Part shown: piece after piece, positions 44,936 through 54,091 of the stretch
Layout of the letters: each line of letters starts with the position of its first letter
Numbering within the stretch: position 1 is the stretch's first letter
Program-made: the position numbers and the translations under genes
DNA from: Streptomyces sp. WMMC500
GTDB lineage: Bacteria; Actinomycetota; Actinomycetes; Streptomycetales; Streptomycetaceae
DNA length: 64,000 bases
Reading direction: 5' to 3'
Assembly: GCF_027497195.1 (NCBI RefSeq)
Contig: NZ_CP114905.1
Location: 5,033,001-5,097,000, forward strand
The notes under the pieces: model-generated
Seen by the model: the letters and a program-made list of their open reading frames with translations, nothing else
Told to the model about the DNA's origin: nothing
Databases searched by the model: none

Positions 44936-47803
44936 TTGTCCGCCACCAGCAAGACCCGCCGACTCGTCATCGTGGAGTCGCCTGCCAAGGCGAAGACGAT
45001 CAAGGGCTATCTGGGCCCCGGCTACGAGGTCGAGTCGAGCGTCGGGCACATCCGCGATCTCCCGAACGGCGCCGCCGAGGTGCCGGCGAAATACAAGGGA
45101 GAGTCCTGGGCGCGGCTCGGGGTGAACGTCGATCATGACTTCGAGCCGCTCTATGTGGTGAACAGCGACAAAAAACAACAGGTCAGCAAGTTGAAGAAAT
45201 TGCTGGCCGAGTCGGACGAGCTGTATCTCGCGACGGACGAGGACCGCGAGGGCGAGGCCATCGCCTGGCACCTGCTGGAGGTGCTGAAGCCCAAGGTGCC
45301 GGTGCACCGGATGGTCTTCCACGAGATCACCAAGGACGCGATCCGCCAGGCCGTCGCCAACCCGCGCCGGCTGAACCAGAAGCTGGTCGACGCCCAGGAG
45401 ACCCGCCGCATCCTCGACCGGCTGTACGGGTACGAGGTCTCGCCGGTGCTGTGGAAGAAGGTCATGCCCCGGCTGTCCGCCGGCCGGGTGCAGTCCGTCG
45501 CCACCCGTCTGGTCGTCGAGCGGGAGCGCGAGCGCATCGCGTTCCGCTCCGCCGAGTACTGGGACCTGGCCGGCGTCTTCGCCACCGGCCGCGCGGGCGA
45601 CGCCACCGACCCGCGCAGCTTCGGCGCCAAGCTCTCCGCGGTCGACGGCCGCCGGATCGCCCAGGGCCGCGACTTCGGTCAGGACGGGCAGCTCAAGAGC
45701 GGCTCCTCGGCCGACGTGCTGCACCTGAGCGAGGAGAGCGCCCGGGCGCTGGCCGCCGCGCTGCAGGACACGGCGTTCGCGGTACGCAGCGTCGAGGCGA
45801 AGCCGTACCGGCGCTCGCCCTCGGCCCCGTTCCGTACGACCACGCTGCAGCAGGAGGCGTCGCGCAAGCTGGGACTCGGCGCCAAGGCCACCATGCAGGT
45901 GGCCCAGCGGCTGTACGAGAACGGCTTCATCACCTACATGCGCACCGACTCCACGACGCTGTCGGAGACCGCGGTCGCCGCCGCGAGGGCGCAGGTCACC
46001 CAGTTGTACGGACGGGACTACCTGCCGGACCGGCCGCGGAACTACGCCGGCAAGGTGAAGAACGCCCAGGAGGCGCACGAGGCGATCCGGCCCTCCGGCG
46101 ACCGCTTCCGCACGCCGGCGGACACGGGGCTGTCGGGCACGGAGTTCCGGCTGTACGAGCTGATCTGGATGCGTACGGTGGCGTCCCAGATGAAGGACGC
46201 CACCGGGCAGTCCGTGACGGTGAAGCTGGGCGGCACATCGGCCGCTGGAAGCGGGGAGTGGGCCGGCCGGGACGCCGAGTTCTCCGCGTCCGGCCGGGTC
46301 ATCACGTTCCACGGCTTCATGAAGGCGTACGTCGAGGGTTCCGACGACCCCTCCGCCGACCTCGACAACCGTGACCGGCCGCTGCCGCAGCTCGCCGAGG
46401 GCGACCGGCTGAGCGCCGAGGAGATCACCGCGGACGGGCACGCCACCAAGCCGCCCGCCCGCTACACCGAGGCGACGCTGGTCAAGGAGCTGGAGGAGCG
46501 GGAGATCGGCCGCCCGTCCACGTACGCCTCGATCATCGGCACGATCCTGGACCGCGGGTACGTCTTCAAGAAGGGCACGGCCCTGGTGCCGTCCTTCCTC
46601 TCCTTCGCCGTCGTCGGCCTGATGGAGAAGCACTTCGGCCGTTACATCGACTACGACTTCACGGCCAAGATGGAGGACGACCTCGACCGCATCGCGCGCG
46701 GCGAGGCCGAGGCGGTGCCGTGGCTGCGGCGCTTCTACTTCGGTACGGACGACGTCGCCACGCCCGCCGAGGAGCGGGCCGGCGCCGCCGACCACCTCGC
46801 CGGGCTGAAGGAGCTGGTCACCGACCTGGGCGCGATCGACGCCCGGGAGGTCTCCACGTTCCCGGTGGGCGAGGGGATCGTGCTGCGCGTCGGGCGCTAC
46901 GGGCCGTACGTGGAGCGCGGCGAGCGGGACACCGAGGAGCACCGGCGCGCGGACGTGCCGGACGAGCTGCCGCCGGACGAGCTGACCGTGGAACTGGCCG
47001 AGGAGCTGCTCGCCAAGCCCAGCGGGGCGTACGAGCTGGGCACCGACCCGGACAGCGGGCGCGAGATCGTCGCCAAGGACGGGCGCTACGGGCCGTACGT
47101 GACCGAGGTGCTGCCCGAGGGCACGCCGCAGTCCGGCAAGAACGCGGTGAAGCCGCGGACGGCGTCGCTGTTCAAGTCGATGTCGCTGGACACGGTGACG
47201 CTGGCGGACGCGCTGAAGCTGCTGTCGCTGCCGCGGGTCGTCGGCACCGACCCGGAGAGCGGCACGGAGATCACCGCGCAGAACGGGCGCTTCGGCCCGT
47301 ATCTGAAGAAGGGCACCGACTCGCGCTCGCTGCAGAGCGAGGACCAGCTCTTCACGGTCACCCTGGAGGAGGCGCTCGCGCTCTACGCCCAGCCCAAGCA
47401 GCGCGGGCGGGCCGCGGCGAAGCCGCCGCTGAAGGAGCTGGGCGAGGACCCGGCGAGCGGGAAGCCGGTGGTGGTCAAGGACGGGCGCTTCGGGCCGTAC
47501 GTGACGGACGGCGAGACGAACGCGACGCTGCGGCGCGGGGACGAGCCGGAGTCGATCACGCCGGAGCGCGGGTTCGAGCTGCTGGCGGAGAAGCGGGCGA
47601 AGGGGCCGGCGAAGAAGACCGCGAAGAAGGCGGCGAAGAAGGCTCCCGCGAAGAAGGCGCCGGCCAAGAAGGCGGCGGCGAAGAAGACCGCCGCGAAGAA
47701 GACGGCGACGAAGACCGCGGCGCAGAAGACGGCGGCGGCGAAGAAGGCGACGACGAAGAAGACGGTGTCGGCGAAGGCGGACGTGCCGGACGACGAGGCC
47801 TAG
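44936..47803 (+). CDS. topA: DNA topoisomerase I
   Basis: 955 residues from a TTG at 44936, close to the 952 of S. coelicolor TopA; the frame is open further up but homology starts at RRLVIVESPAKAKTIKGYLG. The TOPRIM domain has DEDREGEAIAWHL, and the active-site Tyr lies in FITYMRTDST. Several Topo_C repeats (GRFGPY, GRYGPYV) follow. The last ~70 residues are a Lys/Ala tail (AKK repeats), the DNA-clamping tail of actinobacterial TopA. It relaxes negative supercoils. Confidence 0.96.
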   Translation: MSATSKTRRLVIVESPAKAKTIKGYLGPGYEVESSVGHIRDLPNGAAEVPAKYKGESWARLGVNVDHDFEPLYVVNSDKKQQVSKLKKLLAESDELYLATDEDREGEAIAWHLLEVLKPKVPVHRMVFHEITKDAIRQAVANPRRLNQKLVDAQETRRILDRLYGYEVSPVLWKKVMPRLSAGRVQSVATRLVVERERERIAFRSAEYWDLAGVFATGRAGDATDPRSFGAKLSAVDGRRIAQGRDFGQDGQLKSGSSADVLHLSEESARALAAALQDTAFAVRSVEAKPYRRSPSAPFRTTTLQQEASRKLGLGAKATMQVAQRLYENGFITYMRTDSTTLSETAVAAARAQVTQLYGRDYLPDRPRNYAGKVKNAQEAHEAIRPSGDRFRTPADTGLSGTEFRLYELIWMRTVASQMKDATGQSVTVKLGGTSAAGSGEWAGRDAEFSASGRVITFHGFMKAYVEGSDDPSADLDNRDRPLPQLAEGDRLSAEEITADGHATKPPARYTEATLVKELEEREIGRPSTYASIIGTILDRGYVFKKGTALVPSFLSFAVVGLMEKHFGRYIDYDFTAKMEDDLDRIARGEAEAVPWLRRFYFGTDDVATPAEERAGAADHLAGLKELVTDLGAIDAREVSTFPVGEGIVLRVGRYGPYVERGERDTEEHRRADVPDELPPDELTVELAEELLAKPSGAYELGTDPDSGREIVAKDGRYGPYVTEVLPEGTPQSGKNAVKPRTASLFKSMSLDTVTLADALKLLSLPRVVGTDPESGTEITAQNGRFGPYLKKGTDSRSLQSEDQLFTVTLEEALALYAQPKQRGRAAAKPPLKELGEDPASGKPVVVKDGRFGPYVTDGETNATLRRGDEPESITPERGFELLAEKRAKGPAKKTAKKAAKKAPAKKAPAKKAAAKKTAAKKTATKTAAQKTAAAKKATTKKTVSAKADVPDDEA

Positions 47804-47827
47804 GGGGTACGGGGCGCGGTCGGGGGT

Positions 47828-47846
47828 CTGGGGGCAGAGCCCCCGG
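47828..47846 (+). terminator. Hairpin after topA
   Basis: CTGGGGGC (47828-47835) pairs with GCCCCCGG (47839-47846) around AGA, 25 bp after the topA stop. Downstream, around 47980-48000, TGTCCACAAC and ATCCACAG flank CCGGCCGG, resembling weak DnaA boxes. Confidence 0.6.
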
Positions 47847-48065
47847 GCTCCTTCCCGCTCCCGGCCCGGCGGACCGGTCCGGGGGTGCACTCCCGTGGGT
47901 ACGGCTTGTGGGCCCTGCCCGCCGCCCGGGCCCTGTGGCCGCCCACCGGCCCGGAGGGCGGTGCGCGGAGGCCGCGGACTGTCCACAACCGGCCGGTAAT
48001 CCACAGAACCGGGCAAGTGTTCGTGCGGAGCTCGCCGGTCCGGTCCGTCCCGCTAGGCTGGCCGC

Positions 48066-51002
48066 ATGCGAGCCGACCAGCCGACGACAGCGCCGGACCC
48101 CACCGAGAGCCTTGTCGCGGACTCGCGCGAGCGCGCCGTGCGGGCGCTGCTGCGCGTGCCGTCCCTGAGGCGGATGTGGGGCGCCCATCTCACGAGCGCC
48201 ACAGCGGACGCGCTGGCGCTCCTCGTCCTCGTGCTGCTCGCGCTGCAGGCGGGGCTCGCGGCCGAGTCGTTCGGCGGCGGCTATCGCGGCGCGGCGGTCA
48301 CGGTCAGCGTGGTCTTCGCGGTCCGGCTGCTGTCGACGGTCGTCTTCGGCGCCGTGCTGCTGGGCCCGGTCGGGTCGCTGCTTTCCGGCTCCGGGGCGCT
48401 GGACCGGCGCTGGACGATGGTCGGCGCGGACGTGGTGCGCGCGGGGCTGCTCATCGTCGCCCCGCTGTGGATCGACTGGACGCCGGACTCGGCGCTGACC
48501 TGGATCCTCGTCACCGTCTTCGTCGCCGGCGCGGCCGAGCGGGTGTGGATCGTCGCCAAGGACAGCGTCGCGCCCGCGCTGCTGCCCGGGCCGCCGCCCG
48601 AGGGCGCGGCGATCAGGCCGCTGCCCGACCACGGCGCCGCGCTGCGCCGGCTGTCGCTGCGCACGGGGTACGGGGCGCTGCCGCTCGGTGCCGCCGCGCT
48701 GCTGGTGACGGCGTGGATCGGCCGGCTGCTGGGCTCCGGGTTCGACTGGTTCGACGGGCACCCCGGCGCCGTGGGCTCGTATCTGGCCGCCGGGCTCTTC
48801 GCGGCGTCGGTCTCGGTGCTGCTCTTCATGGAGCTGCCCGACGGCGGGGCGCGGGCGCGCTCCCCGCTGGAGGGGCTGCGCCGGCCGCGGGGCGCGGACG
48901 GCGGCCCGGAGCGGGGGCGCACGGGCGCCGTGCCGCTGCTCGTCGGCGCCTGCGCGGCCGCGGCCGCGGCGCTCGCGGCCTCCGTGGCGCTCGCCGTCCT
49001 GCAGGCGCAGGAGGCGTACGACATCGACGGCACCATCGCGTACGCGCTGCTGGCGCTCGCCGCCACCGCCGGTCCTGTGCTCGGAGTGCGGACCGCGCCG
49101 CGGGTGCTGCCCGGGCTGTCGCGGCGCCGGCTGCTGGCGCTGGCCCTCGGCGTCGCCGGGATCGGGCTGCTGCTCGTCGGCCTGGTGGGCGACGCGGCGA
49201 CCGGGGTGCTGTGCGTGCTGCTGGCCGGGACCGCCGCGGGCGTCGCCGCCGCCACCGGGCACGCGCTGCTGGAGCAGGAGACCGAGGACGCCCGCAGGCC
49301 CCGACTCGTCGACCATCTGCACGCCGTCTCCCGGGTCGCCGTCGCGCTCGCGCTGATCGGCGCGCCGCTGATGGCCGCGGCCATCGGCCGGCACCGCCTG
49401 GAGGCGGGCGACCTGGTCTTCGCGCACGGCGGCGCGGCGTTCACGTACATGCTGGCCGGTGCGCTGCTGCTGCCGGTGGCGGTGCTGGTGCTGGTGCGCA
49501 CGGACGACCGGCAGGGCGTGCCGCTGCGCGTCGACCTGCGCGAGGCGCTGCGCGGCGGGGACCCGGACGAACGGCTGTCGGACAGCGGGTTCTTCATCGC
49601 CGTCGAGGGCGGCGACGGGGCCGGGAAGTCCACCCAGGTCGAAGCGCTCGCGCAGTGGATCAGGGACAAGGGGCACGAGGTCGTCGTCACCCGCGAGCCG
49701 GGTGCCACCTCCATCGGGCAGCGGCTGCGCTCCATCCTGCTCGACGTCTCCACCGCCGGGATCTCCCACCGCGCGGAGGCCCTGCTGTACGCGGCGGACC
49801 GCGCGGAGCACGTGGACGGCCTCGTCCGGCCCGCGCTGGAGCGCGGCGCGGTGGTCATCACCGACCGGTACATCGACTCCTCCGTCGCGTACCAGGGCGG
49901 TGGTCGTGAGCTGTCGCCGACCGAGGTGGCGCGCATCAACCGCTGGGCCACCGGCGGGCTCGTGCCGCATCTGACGGTGCTGCTGGACATCGCGCCGGAG
50001 ACGGCGCGTGAGCGGTTCACCGAGGCGCCGGACCGGCTGGAGTCGGAGCCGCCGGAGTTCCACGAGCGGGTGCGCGCGGGGTTCCTGGCGCTGGCCGCCG
50101 CCGACCCGGGGCGCTACCTGGTGGTCGACGCCGGGCAGGACCCCGGGGTCGTCACCACCGCCGTGCGGCACCGCCTGGACCAGATCCTGCCGCTGTCGGA
50201 GCAGGAGGTGCGCGCCCAGGAGGAGGCCCGCCGCCAGGCGGAGGAGGAGCGCAAGCGCCGGGAGGCCGAGGAGGCCGCGCGCAGGGCCGAGGAAGAGCGG
50301 CTGGAGCGGGAGCGGCAGGAGCAGTTGGAGCGGCTGCGCCGCGAGGAGGAGGAGCGCAAGCGCCGCGAGATCGAGGAGGCCAAGCGGCTGGAGGCCGAGC
50401 GGGAGGCGGAGCTGGCCCGGCAGCGCGCCGAGGAGGCCCGCCGCCAGGCGGAGGAGGAGCGCAAGCGCCGCGAGGCCGAGGAGGCCGCCCGCCGCGCCGA
50501 GGAAGAGCGGATAAGGCGGCAGGCCGAGGAGGAGGCGCGGCTGCGCCGGGAGGCGGAGGAGCGCCGCAAGGAGAAGCAGCGCAAGGCGGAGGAGGCGCTG
50601 CTGCGCGCGGAGCAGGAGCGGCTGGCGGCGGAGGCCGCGGCAGCGGAGGCCGCCGCGGCGGGGTCCGCGGAGCAGGCGGGCGGCGCCGGGCCCGGCATGG
50701 GGAACGACACCACGCAGCAACTGCCGGTGGCCGGTGACCCGGATATACAGGACACGTCGCAACTGCCGCCGATCCGCCCGGACGACGGCCCGGACGCGTC
50801 GGAGACCCGCGTCATGCCGCAGGTGCCGGACCCGGACGTGGAGGAGACGCTCCAGGTGCCCCGGGTCCCGGCCCCGGAGGAAGGGGACCGCCGCCGTCCC
50901 CGCCCGGAGTGGGCGGAGGAAACCCCGATGGACGACCTCCCGACCCTGGCCGACGAACTCCTGGGCCCGCGCGGCGAAGACGACCGCGACGACCGCCGCT
51001 GA
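48066..51002 (+). CDS. tmk: Thymidylate kinase fused to an MFS-like membrane domain and coiled coil
   Basis: 978 residues, against ~210 for a normal Tmk. Residues ~25-480 form a membrane domain with 10-12 hydrophobic segments, MFS-like but without clear transport motifs. Residues ~505-715 are a complete dTMP kinase: P-loop EGGDGAGKST (about 515), TREPGAT, and TDRYIDSSVAYQG. Residues ~715-860 are a Glu/Arg/Lys coiled coil with repeated EEARRQAEEERKRRE units, then an acidic Pro-rich tail. As the only tmk seen, it should make dTDP and be essential. The fusion is known in streptomycetes. Confidence 0.94.
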   Translation: MRADQPTTAPDPTESLVADSRERAVRALLRVPSLRRMWGAHLTSATADALALLVLVLLALQAGLAAESFGGGYRGAAVTVSVVFAVRLLSTVVFGAVLLGPVGSLLSGSGALDRRWTMVGADVVRAGLLIVAPLWIDWTPDSALTWILVTVFVAGAAERVWIVAKDSVAPALLPGPPPEGAAIRPLPDHGAALRRLSLRTGYGALPLGAAALLVTAWIGRLLGSGFDWFDGHPGAVGSYLAAGLFAASVSVLLFMELPDGGARARSPLEGLRRPRGADGGPERGRTGAVPLLVGACAAAAAALAASVALAVLQAQEAYDIDGTIAYALLALAATAGPVLGVRTAPRVLPGLSRRRLLALALGVAGIGLLLVGLVGDAATGVLCVLLAGTAAGVAAATGHALLEQETEDARRPRLVDHLHAVSRVAVALALIGAPLMAAAIGRHRLEAGDLVFAHGGAAFTYMLAGALLLPVAVLVLVRTDDRQGVPLRVDLREALRGGDPDERLSDSGFFIAVEGGDGAGKSTQVEALAQWIRDKGHEVVVTREPGATSIGQRLRSILLDVSTAGISHRAEALLYAADRAEHVDGLVRPALERGAVVITDRYIDSSVAYQGGGRELSPTEVARINRWATGGLVPHLTVLLDIAPETARERFTEAPDRLESEPPEFHERVRAGFLALAAADPGRYLVVDAGQDPGVVTTAVRHRLDQILPLSEQEVRAQEEARRQAEEERKRREAEEAARRAEEERLERERQEQLERLRREEEERKRREIEEAKRLEAEREAELARQRAEEARRQAEEERKRREAEEAARRAEEERIRRQAEEEARLRREAEERRKEKQRKAEEALLRAEQERLAAEAAAAEAAAAGSAEQAGGAGPGMGNDTTQQLPVAGDPDIQDTSQLPPIRPDDGPDASETRVMPQVPDPDVEETLQVPRVPAPEEGDRRRPRPEWAEETPMDDLPTLADELLGPRGEDDRDDRR

Positions 51003-51016
51003 CCCCCTGCGGAACG

Positions 51017-51033
51017 CCCTGCCGGGCAGGGCC
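51017..51033 (+). terminator. Short hairpin after tmk
   Basis: GCCCTGC-CGG-GCAGGGC, 7-bp stem, 14 bp past the tmk stop. Confidence 0.5.
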
Positions 51034-51087
51034 CGCTGACGGCGAGCGCCGCGGAGCACCGGCGTACGCGGCGCTCCGCGCCGCGAC

Positions 51088-51170
51088 GCCGCGGGCTGCG
51101 CCGCGGGCTGCGCCGCGGGCTGCGCCGCGGGCTGCGCCGCGGGCTGCGCCGCGGGCTGCGCCGCGGGCTG
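51088..51170. repeat. 12-bp tandem repeat, seven units
   Basis: The unit GCCGCGGGCTGC is repeated seven times without a mismatch (the last copy lacks one base) from 51088. The first bases before it (GCCGCGAC) are a diverged copy. Each unit contains the palindrome CCGCGG. Confidence 0.9.
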
Positions 51171-51406
51171 TCGGTGGCGCCGTACGCGCCCTTACGACGG
51201 TTCTCGCGTCCGCGGCGTAGGGCGCACTACGACGGGGTCGTGCCGACCGCTTACGCGCGTCGGCCTTACCGGCCCGGTTCCGGCGTAGACGCGTCGGCGG
51301 CGGACGCCCTGCTGCCCCGTGGCTCGCTCACCCCGTCCGCCGCCCTGCTTCACGAACCCGTCGTCACGGCCCGGCCGCCCGCCGGCCCGCGCAACCGACC
51401 CCCGCC

Positions 51407-51913
51407 TCAGCGGATGAACTGCTCCACGTAGTCCGCCCCCAGGCCGTTGCCGGCATAGTGCGCACGGGCCATGTCGATCTTGGTGAACACGTCCTCGTAG
51501 CCCGTGTTCCGGTTCTCCTCGTCCAGGTAGATCATCGCGCCGCTGATGTTGAAGAACGTGATCATCTCCGCGCAGTCCTCCGGCACCGCCAGCGTGTGGA
51601 TCTCGCCCGGCGGCTCGTAGACGAAGTGGCCCTCCTCGGCCACCCACGGGTGCTCGTAGTAGTGCCACTTGCCCTTGATCACGTACCCGAAGACCGCGCC
51701 CGGGTGCCGGTGCCGGGAGACGATGCCGGCGGCGGTGACCTTCAACAGGTTGCACCACTGACCCGTGACCGTATTGAACAGCAGCGGCCGGAACCACACA
51801 TCGGGCGCCTGCGGTACCCACACGCGATCGTCCTCCGGGACGGCGGCGACGGCGAGTTCGGGCGGCAGCGACGTGGTCGCGGCGATGACGGCGGGGGCTG
51901 CTTCATTGGCCAT
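51407..51913 (-). CDS. Cupin-domain protein, ChrR/acetylacetone dioxygenase-like
   Basis: 168 residues from the ATG at 51913; a run of six G directly before it is a poor ribosome site. A single cupin: motif 1 in GIVSRHRHPGAVFGYVIKG gives H-x-H but lacks the usual Glu, and motif 2 in YEPPGEIHTL gives the third His. A three-His metal site is typical of Dke1-type diketone dioxygenases and related proteins. It is divergent from the LysR gene, so it may be the regulator's first target. A role in modifying a keto or enol sugar intermediate is possible but unproven. Confidence 0.8.
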   Translation of the reverse strand: MANEAAPAVIAATTSLPPELAVAAVPEDDRVWVPQAPDVWFRPLLFNTVTGQWCNLLKVTAAGIVSRHRHPGAVFGYVIKGKWHYYEHPWVAEEGHFVYEPPGEIHTLAVPEDCAEMITFFNISGAMIYLDEENRNTGYEDVFTKIDMARAHYAGNGLGADYVEQFIR

Positions 51914-51960
51914 CCCCCCACGAAGCCACCTTGTCCGAATGCCGGTCAAGGGCCGTCTTT

Positions 51961-51976
51961 CGAATAGCGGCATTCG
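51961..51976. promoter_or_regulatory. CGAAT-N6-ATTCG operator candidate, cupin/LysR gap
   Basis: CGAAT-AGCGGC-ATTCG is a perfect inverted repeat in the divergent region. A second, longer one overlaps it: CGAATGCCG (51936-51944) against CGGCATTCG (51968-51976). The same half-site recurs before the dehydrogenase operon and between the dehydratase genes. Confidence 0.55.
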
Positions 51977-52020
51977 CCGGACGGATATCGCTGTCACGAG
52001 CATTACGCCGTGCACGACTG

Positions 52021-52049
52021 TTGCCCCCCGGTAGTCCGCAACTTAGCCT
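52021..52049 (+). promoter_or_regulatory. Promoter candidate for the LysR gene
   Basis: TTGCCC (52021-52026), a 17-bp spacer and TAGCCT (52044-52049), 100 bp before the LysR ATG. Confidence 0.5.
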
Positions 52050-52148
52050 GAGGGCGGCTGTTGATCACTGGTGTCCTGGTGCTGATCGGGCTGGTCGGGC
52101 TGGTTTGGGCGGGAAAGACGCGCTCCTTGGGTGCGGGGTGAGGGCAGG

Positions 52149-53093
52149 ATGTTGAACCCGGATGTCAGGCTGGAATGGTTCGTCTCGTTCCTTGCGGTCA
52201 TCGAAACGGGGAGCTTCGTCGCCGCGGCCGAGTCCACCAAGCGCTCGCAGCCCCGCGTCAGCATGCATGTCGCCGCGCTGGAGCGCGAGATCGGCCTCCC
52301 CCTCTTCGACCGCCGCAAGCGCCCCGTGGAGCTGACCGAGGCCGGCGTCGTCCTCGCCGACCACGCCCACGAGATCCTGCGCGCGCTGGAGTCCGCCGAG
52401 GCCGCGATGGCCCCGTGGCGCAGCGGCGCCCGCGGCGTGGTGACGCTCGGGTCGTACCCGAGCGCGAGCGCCGCGTTCGTCCCGGCCCTGCTCCAGGGGC
52501 TGGCGCGGACGAGCCCCGAGGTGCGCGTGGTGCTGGTGGAGCGGTCGACGCTGGAGTTGGACGACGCCCTCACCTCCGGAGCCGTGGACGTCTATCTGCG
52601 CCCGATGTCGCCGCCGCCGTCCTCCGCGTCCGTGCGCAGCCGGCTGCTGTGGGGCGAGTCGCTGGTGGCGATCCACCCCAGCGAGCACCCGCTGTCCGAC
52701 GTGCCCGACCCGCTGCCCGTCGACGCCGTCGCCGAGCACCCGATCGTCTCGATCGGCCGCCTCGACGCCCCGGAGACCCCCGACTTCGAGACGTACCGGA
52801 CCTTCCGCGACTGCGGCCACGAGATCGAGCCCGTGCAGGCCACCAACCAGCCGCAGACGCTGGTGTCGATGGTCCGCCAGGGCCTCGGCATCGGCGTGAC
52901 CAACTCGCTGGCCGCCCAGGTCGCCGACGTCGATGGCGTCCGCGTACGGCGACTGAAGGGGGCGCCCGAGCGGCGCGTGGCGGTCTGCTGGGACTCCTCG
53001 CGGCCGCTCACGCCCTCGGCCCGTACGCTGCTCCGCGCCATCGTCCGGGCCCGGATCCCGGCCGGCACCCACGCGGTGCCCGCCGCCGCGTGA
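52149..53093 (+). CDS. LysR-family transcriptional regulator
   Basis: 314 residues from the ATG at 52149 (GAGGGCAGG upstream; an in-frame GTG lies six codons earlier). The winged helix covers about residues 5-65, with FVAAAESTKRSQPRVSMHVAAL as recognition region; the effector-binding domain follows from ~95. It stands between the cupin gene (divergent) and the dehydrogenase operon (same strand), so it is the prime candidate for the island's regulator, with a sugar acid or keto acid as likely ligand (inference). Confidence 0.9.
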   Translation: MLNPDVRLEWFVSFLAVIETGSFVAAAESTKRSQPRVSMHVAALEREIGLPLFDRRKRPVELTEAGVVLADHAHEILRALESAEAAMAPWRSGARGVVTLGSYPSASAAFVPALLQGLARTSPEVRVVLVERSTLELDDALTSGAVDVYLRPMSPPPSSASVRSRLLWGESLVAIHPSEHPLSDVPDPLPVDAVAEHPIVSIGRLDAPETPDFETYRTFRDCGHEIEPVQATNQPQTLVSMVRQGLGIGVTNSLAAQVADVDGVRVRRLKGAPERRVAVCWDSSRPLTPSARTLLRAIVRARIPAGTHAVPAAA

Positions 53094-53160
53094 CCGGGCG
53101 TGCGTACGTGTCCGTCCGGTGCGCACCGGTATCCGTCCGGCCTGGCCCGGCACATCAGCT

Positions 53161-53182
53161 TTGCGAATACTGTCATTCGCAA
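53161..53182. promoter_or_regulatory. TTGCGAAT-N6-ATTCGCAA operator candidate
   Basis: An 8-bp perfect inverted repeat (53161-53168 and 53175-53182) just upstream of the promoter at 53190-53218. It has the same CGAAT-N6-ATTCG core as the site at 51961-51976. Confidence 0.65.
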
Positions 53183-53189
53183 TTCAGTC

Positions 53190-53218
53190 TTAACGCCCTG
53201 GCAGTCCGCTTCTAATGT
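53190..53218 (+). promoter_or_regulatory. Promoter of the dehydrogenase-to-ABC operon
   Basis: TTAACG (53190-53195), a 17-bp spacer and TAATGT (53213-53218). This is the only clear promoter before six to eight closely packed genes. The operator immediately upstream of the -35 suits an activator or a repressor. Confidence 0.5.
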
Positions 53219-53269
53219 TTCCGTAGCCGGAACCATGCACGGCTGGGACCGAATGAAGGGAGAGGGGCG

Positions 53270-54040
53270 TTGACGGAGGAGTCCGATTCCCGGACCGGGG
53301 ATCTGCGCGGCCGTCGTGCGCTCATTACGGGAGCGGGCAGCGGAATCGGGCGCGCAGTTGCGCTCGGACTCGCCGCCGTCGGCGCCGACTTGGTATTGCT
53401 GTCGGAGCGCGACAATCTCGACCCGGTGGCCAAAGAGGCCGCTGAATGGGGAGTTTCCGTCACTCGCGTGCACGTCGACCTGACCGATGCCGAGGCCCGC
53501 AGAGGTGAGATCAGACAACTGGTCGAGAGATTCGACCTGGACATTCTGGTCAACAATTCAGGACTCATTCGCAGAGCCCCGGCCGCGGAATTCCAGGACG
53601 CCGACTGGTATGACGTCGTGGAGTTGAACCTGCACGCCGCTTTCGAGCTGACCCGGGCCATCGGCGCGGGCATGCTGGAACGCGGTTACGGCAAGGTCAT
53701 CAACATCGCGTCGGTGCTCAGCTTCCAGGGCGGGATGTACGTCCCGTCGTATACGTCGAGCAAGCACGCCCTCGTCGGGCTGACCCGCGCGCTGGCCAAC
53801 GAATGGGCCGGCCGCGGCGTCAACGTCAACGCCGTGGCCCCCGGCTACATCGACACCGCCGTGACCTCGGAGCTGCGCGCCGACGGCGTCCGTAGCAGCG
53901 AGATCCTCGCCCGCATCCCCGCCGGCCGGTGGGGCCGCCCCGCCGACATCGCCGGACCCGTGGTGTTCCTCGCCTCGCCCGCCGCCGACTACGTCCACGG
54001 CCACGTCCTGGCCGTCGACGGCGGCTGGCTGTCGCGCTGA
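53270..54040 (+). CDS. Short-chain dehydrogenase, KduD/2-deoxygluconate dehydrogenase-like
   Basis: 256 residues from a TTG with GAAGGGAGAGGGG upstream. Classic SDR features: cofactor loop ITGAGSGIGRA, NNSG at strand 4, and catalytic Ser (NIASVLS) with YTSSK. The pattern fits enzymes acting on 2-keto-3-deoxygluconate or 2,5-diketo forms (KduD, FabG-like gluconate dehydrogenases). It is the first gene of the operon, followed by an RraA-type aldolase and a KDG kinase, which supports a sugar-acid substrate. Confidence 0.88.
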   Translation: MTEESDSRTGDLRGRRALITGAGSGIGRAVALGLAAVGADLVLLSERDNLDPVAKEAAEWGVSVTRVHVDLTDAEARRGEIRQLVERFDLDILVNNSGLIRRAPAAEFQDADWYDVVELNLHAAFELTRAIGAGMLERGYGKVINIASVLSFQGGMYVPSYTSSKHALVGLTRALANEWAGRGVNVNAVAPGYIDTAVTSELRADGVRSSEILARIPAGRWGRPADIAGPVVFLASPAADYVHGHVLAVDGGWLSR

Positions 54041-54091
54041 GCCCCCCGCCGCGGACACCGCACGCACGTACCAGATCGGAGCCAACACGAG

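Larger units (their letters stand above)
51003..51406. other. Non-coding junction between the core and the right island
   Basis: 404 bp without a recognisable gene, between tmk and the convergent cupin gene. It contains a small hairpin (51017-51033), the 12-bp tandem repeat (51088-51170) and sequence of coding-like composition that matches nothing I know. In related genomes the DNA polymerase III delta-prime gene would start here; no trace of it was found. Confidence 0.6.

Noticed and set aside
51088..51170. 12-bp repeat as an origin or att site
   Set aside because: It has only simple GC-rich units with no AT-rich zone, no DnaA boxes and no integrase gene nearby.
51174..51431. 85-residue plus-strand frame in the junction after tmk
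   Set aside because: No ribosome site, no recognisable sequence, and it runs into the 3' end of the convergent cupin gene.
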